The position numbers and the translations under genes are program-made. From assembly GCA_020698575.1 (NCBI GenBank), contig CM036255.1, positions 3,829,001 through 3,893,000 of the forward strand: a DNA stretch of 64,000 nt, given 5' to 3'. The notes under the pieces were generated by a model. It worked only from the letters and a program-made list of their open reading frames with translations, made no database searches and was not told the DNA's origin. How positions within the stretch are numbered: the first letter of the stretch is position 1; each line of letters begins with the position of its first letter. The stretch is from Bostrychus sinensis. Lineage: Eukaryota; Chordata; Actinopteri; Gobiiformes; Eleotridae. Below, piece by piece: positions 52,557-64,000 of this stretch.

Positions 52557-53261
52557 TTATGTCTATCCATAAATCCAGTAAATCAACCAGGAATTTTAAA
52601 CCTGTGCTCCATCAATTTTCATATTTATTGTTTTAAAACGTATGGCAAAGTGGATGTAGCCTTTATTAATGTTTTTTCTTTTTTTGTAAAAAAACAAAAA
52701 AAAAACATAAAACATAAAATTACACCAAAAGTTTGCAAAACATTTTTTTTCATGTTTCAGTATGAATATTTTCTACCCCTTGATTTTTAAAATAGATCAT
52801 CTTGTGCACTCAAGATTTTGTATTTGTATTTATTTTATTAACAGGACCAATGTACAGTTACTAATGGCCAAAAGCAAAGATGCTTGCACCAGATTATAGC
52901 ATCGGAGCTAATTTCCATCTGTAGTAATTTTTTTAAAGGGAGAAAGGAAAAAGAGACATTCGATCAGTGCACAAAACCCTCAAGCCATCCTCCAGCTCTC
53001 AGACCACCTTCCCCCATTCAGTCATCCTTGTTCATTGTGTGCATAGCAGAGACTGCTCACATAACAATTACAATATAATATAAAATTGATCATTTTAGCA
53101 CTACAATCTACAGTTTACACAAGAGAAATACAGGTAATTCATAATTATCATTATATTAATGTTATTATTGTTATTTTTAGAAGAAGCTATAACAAACTTA
53201 CTTTACATTACCATAGTTCATATCAATTTAAAAACATGGTATCAGTGTGATGAAGATGAGT

Positions 53262-53345
53262 CCAGGTCTAAACACCACATGTGAAAATACAACTGCAGAA
53301 ATCACCGAGCTGCAGAAAATAATCCACAAACTGCAGAACTTAAGT
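53262..53345 (+). pseudogene. Decayed lectin neck exon, second copy
   Basis: Nearly identical to 29,534-29,616, in an accurate patch, with donor TTAA/GTGAGT preserved. Confidence 0.8.
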
Positions 53346-53437
53346 GAGTAATGTCTCTCTACCAGCGGTATGGGGATAATATTTAATATAAGCTACAACT
53401 GGCTTGTCATAACTTAAATTAACATAAATATGTGTTT

Positions 53438-53531
53438 TGCCCCACAGAAATGCTGTCCTGGCAGGGCAACAGCAGGTTCTGTCAACAAAGAGGTGGTGAG
53501 CTCATTATTATCAACAAAGTCAAAGAACAGG
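53438..53531 (+). pseudogene. Decayed lectin exon 4, second copy
   Basis: Nearly identical to 29,711-29,803; one change alters GGD to GGE in the helix. Confidence 0.8.
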
Positions 53532-53561
53532 TTTGTAGAAGTGTACTGCTGTTGGAATATT

Positions 53562-53870
53562 CACTCATTCATCTTCTCCACTTATTCGCATTAGGGGTCG
53601 CTGGTACTGGAGCCTATCCCAGTAACTATGGGCATTAGGTGGGTTACACCCTGGACAGAAGCTAGTTACTCACTTAGCTGACACAGAGACACACACATTC
53701 ACTCTCACATTCACTCACTAGGGGACATTTAGAGTCACCTACTTCGAAGATAGAAGACCCTAGTTACACAGAAGGGACAGAGTTTGTGTGCTGGCCACGG
53801 CCCAAGGATCGAACCACAATCTCTTTGCTTGGAGGTGAGAGCACTAACCGTCTTGACCACTGTGGGTTAA
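53562..53870. repeat. Dispersed repeat, second copy of 29,838-30,135
   Basis: Same blocks in the same order; the 3' half contains indels absent from the first copy. Confidence 0.6.
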
Positions 53871-55266
53871 TAAATTTTATTTAATTTTTTTATTAAATAA
53901 AGTAAAACAACAACAAATTGCCACTTTGATGACTTAATTGCAGTTTAAAGTTCAAATAAACGTATAAAACAGGGCAGGAGGCAATACGATGAAAATGTAT
54001 TTAAAAATGAAGAGATAGTGTTCACTGTATACGTTTTCATTTTTCACACTTTTTTTTTTTCTTTTTTTGTTTTTTTTGCAAAAAGGGCATAACTTTAATG
54101 TGTTAAAACGGAAAAGAAAAACTGGTAAACAGCCAGTATACTGAGAGCTTAGAACAGAATGCTTAAGCAGAATGGACAAAAAAAAACTGTTCCCTGGCAC
54201 TCAGAGGAGTGCAGCCACTGTTGTGCTTCATGCCCACTAGAGCAGTAATGTGTAATTTTGGAGATTCCTATGGGTAATGAGGGCTGAAGATAGTGAGCTA
54301 CAGTTGTGTAGTTGCACAATGCACCAAACATACACAACAATAAAAACATGATCAAATGTAAAAGTAAGAAAAAAACAGTTTGGAATTTTTTGGCTCTGTC
54401 AGGCTTCTAATACTATTTATTTCTATGCATGCTTACTGAAAAAATATAGCTATTATTTTAATTTTACACGGTTTAAAGTGAGTCAAAAAGTCCCTCTGTC
54501 CACATGCCAAAGAGAAGCAGGCCACTAGAGCCTGCCACCTTTCACATTATTTAGTCGGACTGTCACATCCCCTTACCAAGCCCCTCATCCCAAATGCCTA
54601 AAAACTACTGAACAATTGAACATAGGCAGCGAAATAAAAACTGCAATACTGTACCTGGTTAGAGTGGAGCGAGAGGAGAACAGAGGTATAAGTTTATTGT
54701 GTTTTTCACTTTGATCTGAGCTGTTTGATAAAAGCTGTCTGCACCAACAGAATCAATATCAATGACCCTATCTGCGTGGTCCCGTGTACGTTGCGTCATT
54801 CGATTTTTGTTTTGAAATAAAAAGACAGAAACAGAAAACACTCATATTCGTTTTCCCGTTCTTAAAAGTGTGGTAAAGCCAAAAATAGAAAACACGACCG
54901 TATTTCATTCTCGTCTGTTACGCCAAATACTGAAAAGGGAAACACCAGGTCCGTGGACCGTGTTTGTGGTCCGTGACGCCGTGGCCATTCAATGTTTGAT
55001 TTTATTAAAAATCCATAATTAAAAATTTTCCCGTTTCTCAATAAAAAAATAAAAAATAAATAAATAAATATATTTATATATATAAACTCCGGGAAATAGA
55101 AATCAAGCTTTTTTTCATTTTTTTTTGTTAATTTTTGCTAGTTTTTGGGTGACCCTAAGTTGTTATGCCAACTCCCCACTCTGAGGCAAAGCGAGTCACT
55201 TTACATACACACGAAAAGCAGGCGCATTCCGTCAATTGATCGTTCTACGTGGCTCTTGTGATAATA

Positions 55267-58200
55267 AATGTGCTTTAAACGATTTGGCGATTTTATCACA
55301 GAAAGCGAGTAATGGTAATGCATGTAGTGACATTGCGAGGCATTATGTGCTCATTTTGGGACAATTCCGGGTTCTCGGAACGTAACGTTCAAAGTGGTGC
55401 TCCTGCGCGCGCTTACTCGAGATGTCCTGCCCTTGACCATCCGTTGAACTTGAAAGTTTGCCACAGGAATTGCCGAGGTATGTTTTAGTTTTATATCCAA
55501 TTTCACAAAATAGAGTTACTGCTTTATTTATATTCGCAATATCCTAATTGAGCAGTATTGGATGACTATAGCTAAGCTCCTAACCAAGGGTCGTGTACAC
55601 GTCAAACCAGTTTGGAGCAAGTAAGAACATGATCATGCCACAGTTTCTGTTTTACAGTGGACTCAACATTAAGTTTTATAATCACCGTACCTCGTTGAAC
55701 ATTTGTAAACATGTACCTTTGCCTACAATATTCCACCTCCTGGTTAATTAAGTTGGCGATCGTTTACATAAGATAAGGGCACAAAACACACTAATAAAAG
55801 GTATTCTGTATACCAATGTCAGCTAGAACATTTCTATCCTTCCAGACTGGACTAAAAAAAAAACAATGGTCAAGATGATGACAGGGTATTTTTGTATCCA
55901 AGGCATTAAAGCCTGTGAGGGCAGGTGGGAAAAGGTTAAGGACTATGCATCAACCCTAATCCCAAGGCACGGCAGCAGTTTAGTGAAACACACTACGCAA
56001 TTTGCTTTATACCATTCAGTGCCCTCCACTATATTGGCACCCTTGGTAAATATATATATAATAATATGATGCTAAACGAAGGTGGGTAAAATGGTCTTTA
56101 TTGCTTTAACTTTTGATCTTTTTTAAAAAAATATACAAAAACCCTTCACCATTTACAAAATACTTGATTGCTGAGTGATTTATTAATGTACCCCTTGTGG
56201 ACAGAGCTTTTGCCATTGCTGCCCCCACCCTCTGGAACTCTCTCCCCCACACATCGTGCCTCCTAGACTCTCTTCAATTTTCAAAACAGTTAAAACCTCT
56301 CTCTTTAAACTAGCGTTCAACCCTTAAAACATCTCTCTGTTCTTTTGTTTGTCAATATGTTGTTCTGTCAAAAGCGTCTGTTGAGTTGTGTGAACAAGCG
56401 CTATAAAAATTGATGTATTATTATTATTATTACTATTTAGTTAAGAGAAACGGTGACTTGAATATTTTTAACCATCACTTTCTGTTTAAACTGCCTTTAA
56501 TCATTCATGACAAACTTGCAAAATTCAACCATTGTGATGTGCAGCAAAAGGTTCACAACATAGGTAGTAAAGATTAGATAGTAAAATTATTTGCTCATAT
56601 TTTCAATATTTTATGAATTATTAATATTTTTATTTACCAGATTCATTGTTTTAAAAATGTTGTTCTGTTTTAGGGTGCCCGGAATTTAAATCCTATACCT
56701 ACAATCTCAGTACATGGGGCACAAGCTACATATTGATCAGAATAAAAGCTGGTCATGTTTGGTGTCACTCATGTAATGGCTATTGATGGCTTCTATTAAA
56801 AAAGTTGTAGCCAGTCCATAATGCAATAAAAAACCAACCTGCAGAATTTTATAGGATTTGTACAGGTAATCAACCCCAGACTTCTTGCCTACAATGATGT
56901 GAACATACAGAATAACCATGGAATTACTGTTTTGTATCCTAGACCTGCAGTGGCTCACATATGTCTTTGGCCAGTAAGAGTGGATTGTGGAGCGGAGTTT
57001 TTTCTCTCACTGTTTCTAGCAGCAAAACTGGTCAGAACACAGACACAATCAACAAAGGCTCAAGCCTATGTTCAGACACCTTCTACTCAGGTACGATAAC
57101 TAGTCAGTTATGCAGGCTGCAATCAGCATTATTTTGGATATGGATTAATGTTTATTATTTTTACAATTAAATGGATTAATAATTAGGTAGTAAGCACATT
57201 TAAATATGTGGTGACTGGAGGCCTAATGGAGGACCTGTGGTGTGGTTAAAAGTTTTTTTTAGTTACCTTCAAAAAATATCAGTAATACTACAAAAAAATG
57301 AAATTTTTTTTTTAATCTAAAACACAAAGGTAAGCCTATTCCTTTCAGTGTTTCGTGACCTAAAACCCTTCTCAGACACATATGATTTCTAATGATGAAT
57401 CTAATACTACCTAAAAAAAAAAAAAGAAAATACTTATTATTTTAATAATCAATTAAATAAATTTTATCTAATTAGTTGTTGCAGTCTTGTATTAATGCCA
57501 CATGGTATATCTCATATTGGCCACACATTCTACTGTGTTGCTATGCCACCCTGGGCATAACATTATGAAACAGAGGTAGACACTAATCCCTCACATTTAC
57601 TGAGTCACTTTTGATAAATGCACTTTAAGTGGCATATTTTGGTTACTGTACCCGCCTCTGATTATGAATTAATATTGTGGCTGGTGTATTCCCTAATTAT
57701 GATTCAGTGACTTAAACCTTCTCATACTCTTTTATAGAACCATGTTATAGAACGAATGTGGTCGAAGTGAATGCTCGTGTTAACTACCCCCTAAAGACAG
57801 CTTTGGTGCAGCTGTTGAACAGTGAGGAAGTAGATATAGAGGACAACTTATCAAAGTTTTTGTTGTCAAACCTGACGTTGCCAGATTGCCCAAGTGGCAC
57901 AACAAAATTTTATAGAGTCCTGAACGCTCATGAGAATCCAGTTATGTTTTTGAATCTTAGTGTCTTGTGTATGTACCACTGTCATTTAATGTTGATAAAC
58001 ATAATAAAAACATAATCTTCACTTATGATCTACCCACTTCTTTGCTCTTGGCATTTCCCTGCTCTTCCTTACCTCTACTTCCTGTAGCTCACTGCTCCAC
58101 TGAGTCTTTTCATTCACACGCATTCTGCGAATGAAGTTTTGGCTGCAACCTTCATTCTCTTTTCCCAGGTAGACCCTACCTCTCTACATACATGTACTGC

Positions 58201-58650
58201 ATGCACACTGACTCTAATAACTTAGCAATACACTGTATTTGTTGCAGTCAGTGTTAAGTATATTTTATAAACAAATGCACAAATGAATGATTATTTATTA
58301 ATGTAAAGTAATCATCAAGTTTAGTAACTGGGTTGCTTTTTTGCCTTTATATTATATTTAGGAAAGATCCCAAATGAGCTTTCTTTGGGAGGTGTCCTGC
58401 TAAACTTTCAAAGATTTTCACCTACTGCAAGTCTTGCTGCTGACCTTCTATCCCAATAAACGGATCAGAACTGAAAAGGGAATCAATTTTGGAGGCTGAT
58501 ACCTCCCCTCAGAAAGCGAAACAATGGTGTGGAAACAGAGTTTTCATCCCCTTCAATTATCATCCCTATTTGAAAGTGTGGTGGCACCGTAATTACCTCC
58601 CTTTAAAGATGCTGTGAGATCAATATTGGAATAGCCAGAGATTCTACGTT
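55267..58650 (+). pseudogene. Transposase gene 1, second copy (indel-broken)
   Basis: Counterparts of exons 1-6 lie near 55,267-55,478, 55,845-55,978, 56,674-56,866, 56,941-57,091, 57,738-57,960 and 58,362-58,650. Each contains one or more frame-breaking indels relative to the reference copy. The exon 5 donor region again reads TTATGT, so the donor mutation is shared by both copies. Confidence 0.75.
56187..56440 (+). repeat. 5'-truncated LINE, second copy
   Basis: Counterpart of 32,466-32,715; the PTLWNSLP block is still readable in pieces, ending in (ATT)n at about 56,418-56,432. Confidence 0.7.
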
Positions 58651-59214
58651 AAGCTTCCATTTTGGACCACTTCAGAAGACCTTGTCCTTTACGCAGTCTT
58701 CAGTTCTTCCATATTTTCAAAATCCAATGTTCAGGTCAAGACTCTGATTTTGGACACTTTCATCATGTTGATCTGTTTCAGCCATTTTCTTTACCACTAT
58801 GTTTTGTGTGTCCCTGGGGAAGAATGCATTTGGACACAAACTACTGTATGTGTGTGCGTTAAAGCTATCAAAGTAAAAAAATAAAACATTTTCTACAGCT
58901 GTTATATGAACAATGTAAAGTGTTCAAATATACTGCACTGTTTTTGTTTTTTTCTGCGCATGAACATGGAGAAACTTTGAACATAATATTAACCCCAACC
59001 TGCAAAAACAATAGCTGCACTGAACATACAAGTTTAGGGTTCTGTACTCTTAAAATAGCAGTACTGGCGAGAGTCCCTTGATTCTTGTATATTGGCACAG
59101 ATAGAATAGAAATAAAGAATTATTATTTTTGTAGGCTATAAAAAAGAAGGGCGGGCTCGCGCGCGCGCGATGGGTCCATGCCATCCATACATGGGACTAC
59201 AATACTTTCTTGGA

Positions 59215-59800
59215 GTTATGGGGGCCGGCCAAGATGGCGGTAGAGGGCAGTCGCGCTGTGAAAAGCTCCCGTGTAGCGGACCCTGAAAAAGACTAAATTA
59301 TAATCAGTGCTCACAATAACTACAGAAAAGCAACTTTGAAAATCAAATCTGTCCAAAACCTGGAAAATGACATTGCTGTGATACACAAAGAAGGACTGTA
59401 GGCTAAAACATTGAATAGCAAGATGGCTAAAAACTAGCGACAAAGTTAACAAGGCACTGCTAACTCACGAAATACGCATGGAGACAGAGGCTAGGGGAAC
59501 CAAAAATGCTCTAACATCGCCATGTAAAGCTCCCGTGCCTCTCAAAACCAAAGAGAGGAGAAGAAGACACAGCAATAAAGCCGGAAAAGGTGGATGATAT
59601 TGGCAGCGGTGAAGTTCTGAAAAAAATGATGGAAGACCTTAAAAACGAATGAGGCAAAATACGCTCTCCATCTCAAATATAGCCAATCAGTGATTAACTG
59701 CGCCAAATAAAAAAAGAATGTAGGAAAAGATCAGAGATGGAAAAGGAGCTGAAACAACATTAAAACCGTACACTGAGCTGAGTAATTAATGTATTAAACA
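59215..59800 (+). pseudogene. L1 5' end, second copy
   Basis: Counterpart of 35,520-36,120; the coiled-coil frame is broken by several indels. Confidence 0.7.
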
Positions 59801-59969
59801 AAGAAAAGAACAGGAAAGAACTGTTTGATCAAGGTCCATTCATTAATTGATAGTACCTGGATACCCGGAAGTAAAATCGATAGTGTGTTTAACTGTGGGA
59901 CCGTTTGTGCGCATCCGTGGTGGTGTGGTGGGCAGTGAAAGGTGTCCATCGTTTTTGGAGCTTGGGTTG

Positions 59970-62840
59970 AAATGGCTTACGATACAGGGACATAATTTGC
60001 GACCTGGTGCAGAGGCATGCCCAAATTTCACAGTACCTTTCAGACATGGTTCAGGGCGTTGGCTCTGTCATGAGCGCTGAGAAGATTTAGCGAAGGTTTA
60101 TAAACTCAAACGAGAGTTTCTGATACGCCGTTGGAAGTTTTTATTTTATCCGTAATCGCCGAGTAATCTATTTTAAGAACAAATGAAATAGTTTTATTAT
60201 GACCTTGCTACACTACTTTATCTTGCTTTGTTCAGCTTTCTTAGACTGGCCCAACTTTGTGCCGAAAAACATACCATTACTTTGGCGTCAAGGTGCAGTT
60301 TTGTTGCTGAAACCGGTAGGGAACACTATTGCAGTACAGTATCGTTGTATATGATTGATAATTTTAGCATTAGCCTACACTGTCGAAAAGTCAAATACAA
60401 TAAAATATTTGATTTCAGGAAACAAACAAACAAATTCCCAAGGCACCTCTGATAGGATAATAAAATTAGTTAGACATGTCCGACTTTGCTGACCCCAACG
60501 CTTTATTCGGGTAGACTTATTCCTCCTTATATGAACTTCTTATTACTTGTATGACATGTCAGAGACACACTGCTATCTCGTGTTTTATTTATTAATGTCC
60601 TACATATGTATAGTGCTTGTAACTCTCTGTACCACTTCCTTTTCATTAAGAAGATTCTATTGGTGCAATAGGCTCACAGTGCATATTAGCTTGTGTTTCT
60701 TCCCGATAAAGGTGGAAAAACCAAAACGGACTGAGCTCATTCTAGTATGGCGTGCCCGAATAATATCATTTTATCTTTATTTGAGAGAGCCTCCGTTTCA
60801 ATGCCATATTTCATATATGATTGTACCTTCCAAAAGAGCGGTCCCTGGCTCCCTACAGCCTTCTCTCTCATGTTGAGCACTTATGCAAATTTACAATATT
60901 TTAAATTTTGATTTCATAAGTGTGACACTGTTATTATGTTTGTATCAATGAAACAGACTAATAGGTGGCATATGTTAATCACTATCACTATTGCTAATGT
61001 CATAAGATTTTGTGTATCATTTCTTGTACAGGGTCTGCAGAACTTTACTCCGTGCCCTACCATCTGCCTACATGGTCATGAACTCTATTGGATCAACAGA
61101 AAGCTGTCCATGGTTTGGAGGGACCATATAATCGCTGTTGATGGATACACAACAAAGTAGTGGCTCCATGCAACGATGCCTGTGAAAAATAACTCACTAT
61201 ATATGAAGGTCAACAGGTTGTTCCCAGTAACAAATACATTTAAGTCATCCTAAAATGTCTTGTCTCCCTGTATATAGAATGTGGGCTATAGTTACACTTT
61301 TACTTCAGCTGTACTGCTCACAGAGTAAATCTTCTGCCTACACTACCCTCTCCTCTGCATCCCTCTTCTCTCACATCACTACTCATGTTCCTCTTTCACT
61401 GTAAAAAAAAATATCCATAAATCTCCTCTTGGGTCTTCCTCTAGGCCTCCGGCTTCTACCTCAGGCCTCATCCTCTATCCATATATATTTCACTAGGGTG
61501 GAATCTTAGGACATCTCATGTTTTGATTCGTATTTCGATTTCAGAGGCCCACATTTGGATTCAAAGTGAGTATCAGCCTTGCTTATTCAACATAATTCAT
61601 TTTAATTTTTATGATTTATATCTGAAAACCTAAGTTTTAAACACTTTCTACTCCAAAAAACCAAATAGACAACGTAATAATTGACATGTTGCCATAGCAA
61701 ATTCTGTTGCAACCGTAGATTTGTATTGTATTTACTTTAATAATTTTGTAGTTCTTTGGGGGGGGGGGCAAAATTACATATTAGCTTTTCTGAATCGATT
61801 CAGATCATTTTGAAGAAAGATGATACATCAGAAAAATTATTTTTCCTATTTTCACTATCCCTCTTCTGTACATGCTCAAACTATATTTCTGGCCTCTCTA
61901 ACTTCATCTACCAACACCTCACGAGCTGTCCCTCTGATGCCTCATTCACCCATCCTATTCAACGTCAGCAATGACAAACAGAACAACATATCGTCAGCTC
62001 TGCTACCTCCAAGCGACTGTCTCTATTCTATACATCTCTGCTTTACAGTGTCTTTATCAAACCGAAACACCTGACCACGTATTACACCATTTCATCATGC
62101 TTGAACATGCCTTCTTCATGGTTTGAGTCACATATTGATTTGGATAGCTTTAAGCATTGGATGCCCTTTCCTGAACACAACACTTTGCATTTCTCCCTTG
62201 CTTGGGACTGGTACCACAGTATATTAATGAATCATGTCCTTATCTAGCATTTTTTAGCACTCACAAAGTTGCTTTTTTCACAATTAGGTTCCTAATTGAT
62301 TCAATCGACACTTGTTTGTGGAAGCTATTTCTGTGTGTCACAATTGCACTTGGGTAACTTCAGATACTAATGACTATTTTTATCTCTTTCACAGTGTTTA
62401 AGGTTTGCATCAGAAATACTTTGGGCCTTCTAATGGAGGCTTCTAATCAGCTGACAGGCCAGGAACTACTTGACATGACTAACATTAGCAGATATTGTGT
62501 GTCTAACCTGACTGTCAGCTTTGTGACATTGGCATAAAGAGTGAGTTCATTCAAGCTTGGAAAGTAACACAGAATACTCTGTATGTTGAAACACTGTGTC
62601 AAGCCTTTCACATCAAGACATTGATTGCAATAACAAATATTTGCATTCGGAAAAGAGAATTCCCAATCGGTTTGCAGAAAGAAGGGTGTTTGAAAAAGTC
62701 CCGCATGCATTACTTCATCTACCTGAAGCAGCCAGGCCTTTACACTGAGGAACGCACCTTACCAAGAGTCTCATTTGGAACAAGCCCTTTTCACTGCAGA
62801 ACAGAATGCTATAGAATCTTGTTTGCTGAGTTTTACCTGA
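59970..62840 (+). pseudogene. Transposase gene 2, second copy (indel-broken)
   Basis: Recognisable exon counterparts lie near 59,970-60,163, 61,032-61,217, 62,462-62,583 and 62,650-62,840. The codon-3 TAG of the reference copy reads TAC here because of a missing G, but the frame is lost shortly afterwards. Confidence 0.7.
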
Positions 62841-62949
62841 TACAAAGATCTTTACAAACAGCTGTACCTTTTAAAATGCACAGACTTTAACAAAAGGGCG
62901 ATTGGTGCTTGCATGGAACAGAACACTGACGAATAAACAGTATTTAACA

Positions 62950-64000
62950 ACAGCTTAATGTGCACGTGTATTGTTTCTTCTAGCACCCTTTAATGCATCA
63001 GACAGGCCTGCTACACATATTAGATTGGCTGCCGAAAGTTTTCCCCTCTGCATTTCACCACTGAGAAACAATTAAGTCAGCCATTGTTCAATGCACACTT
63101 ATGCTCCATTAGTGTTCTGCAGCAGGTAAAGAGACAAACCTGGCTCCATTGACTGGCCCTGTAAAATAATACTATATTTCAAAATCATACATTTTTTTGT
63201 AGACTGCATCTAACTGAGAATACATTTTCAGCATACCCTTGCAAACACAGCAGTTGAAGGCCTCTCTAATCTTGCCTGCTTGTGTCTCATTAGGACATAA
63301 GCTGGTCTTGCATTAATGGCAATCTCTGATAGTTTTTGTTATGTTTGATGTCACATCCGGTAGAGACTGTGCACCAACACCACTCTTCTATTTTTTCATA
63401 GACCTCTTGGCTGGCTGCCATTTCATCCTCTTTGCGGCTAAAGGGAAAGAAAAACATTGCCTGAGGTCTTATTTAACTGACCTCAAATTTGAGAGCATTG
63501 TGACAATTATTTTTCCCTGAAGATTGATCATTTTAAACTGGATTGGAATAACAGCATAAAAGCATTACACTAAAGGACAAATCTTCTCTGTAATGCCATC
63601 AACTTTTTTACATTGTGTGGTATTGAAGGGAGTAAGATCAATCATTTCATCCACTCCAGAATGCCTCATTCTCACTCTTGGGGAGAAAAGTATTCACCTT
63701 GATCTCCCGTCGTTTTCCATTCTGCAGGTCTTCAACCCCTGTTCTGCCACTGCAAGAAATTTGTCTGGCATTTGCTTCCAATAGTGGAGCCTGGTTTGAT
63801 AAAAAGTGACAATAAGCATTCTAAATCTACAATAGACTAAATTATTTAACACCATTCATTCATCATCCATCTTTGCCCATGCATCCCACACAATATTTAC
63901 ACTAATGCATACTATCTAACACTTGGTATACACGGTGGAACCACTTATAAATATATATACTGTTACCTCTTGTTCCCTCTGAATCTAGATTTCAGTGCCC
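62950..64000 (-). pseudogene. RING gene 3' exons, second copy (partial)
   Basis: Counterparts of the last four exons are present down to about the middle of exon 3, where the window ends. Indels break the Cys-finger exon (63,045-63,130), including its central Cys region. Confidence 0.7.

Larger units (their letters stand above)
47961..64000. repeat. Sixteen-kb block, second copy, indel-rich
   Basis: It matches 24,382-40,285 in order and orientation throughout, including the L1 fragment, LTR, lectin remnants, SINE, 10.7-kb transposon and its nested LINE, L1 and hAT insertions. Patches at about 49,640-51,500 and 53,060-53,700 differ by few substitutions. Elsewhere one-base insertions and deletions occur every few tens of bases and break every frame. 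The right side continues past the window. Confidence 0.9.
54777..64000. mobile_element. Second copy of the 10.7-kb transposon, truncated by the window
   Basis: It begins TCTGCGTGGTCCCGTGTACG, matching 31,051 with one inserted C, and runs to within the RING gene. All gene frames are broken by small indels. Confidence 0.85.

Noticed and set aside
1..64000. CRISPR arrays, operons or prophage
   Set aside because: Direct repeats here are microsatellites, minisatellites and transposons; gene structure is intron-containing and eukaryotic.

Overview
This is vertebrate nuclear DNA, most likely from a teleost fish. It is AT-rich, has multi-exon genes with GT-AG introns, and is packed with fish-type transposable elements: tRNA-derived SINEs, LINE tails, Tc1, Harbinger and hAT-like elements, a Ty3/Gypsy fragment and (ATT)n tracts. 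There is no bacterial or phage gene organisation. All calls come from reading the sequence; no database search was run, so family names rest on motifs and architecture.

Layout. Positions 1-13,200 hold no gene I can support, only SINEs, LINE remnants, an LTR-like stretch, two clean inverted-repeat elements (6,693-7,229 and 7,595-8,335), degenerate GGACTAAACCA-type arrays and a 20-bp minisatellite. Positions 13,200-16,855 are one copy of a duplicated segment whose other copy is split over 30,926-31,049 and 42,393-45,446. Positions 17,676-23,918 carry the one complete host gene, a six-exon type II membrane C-type lectin of 212 residues with a mannose-type EPN motif (CD209-like). Decayed paralogous exons lie at 26.9-29.8 kb and again at 50.6-53.5 kb, so this is a tandem lectin cluster.

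Positions 31,058-41,747 are a 10.7-kb composite DNA transposon with about 185-bp terminal inverted repeats and a 6-bp target duplication. It sits inside a Harbinger-type element, which itself sits at a site whose empty version survives at 13,319-13,330. It carries two diverged DDE integrase-type transposase genes on the plus strand and a convergent multi-exon gene on the minus strand encoding a RING-finger-like protein. A GACCCGGAWGT (ETS-like) motif lies roughly 90-120 bp upstream of each of the three start codons. This is the most interesting part of the window.

A minus-strand Ty3/Gypsy fragment occupies 46.5-47.96 kb. From about 47,961 to the window end the sequence repeats 24,382-40,285 colinearly, including every nested insertion. 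The second copy alternates between near-identical patches and patches full of one-base indels and homopolymer runs. That pattern suggests an unpolished long-read haplotig or false duplication more than an ageing paralog, so coding features there should not be used as gene models.
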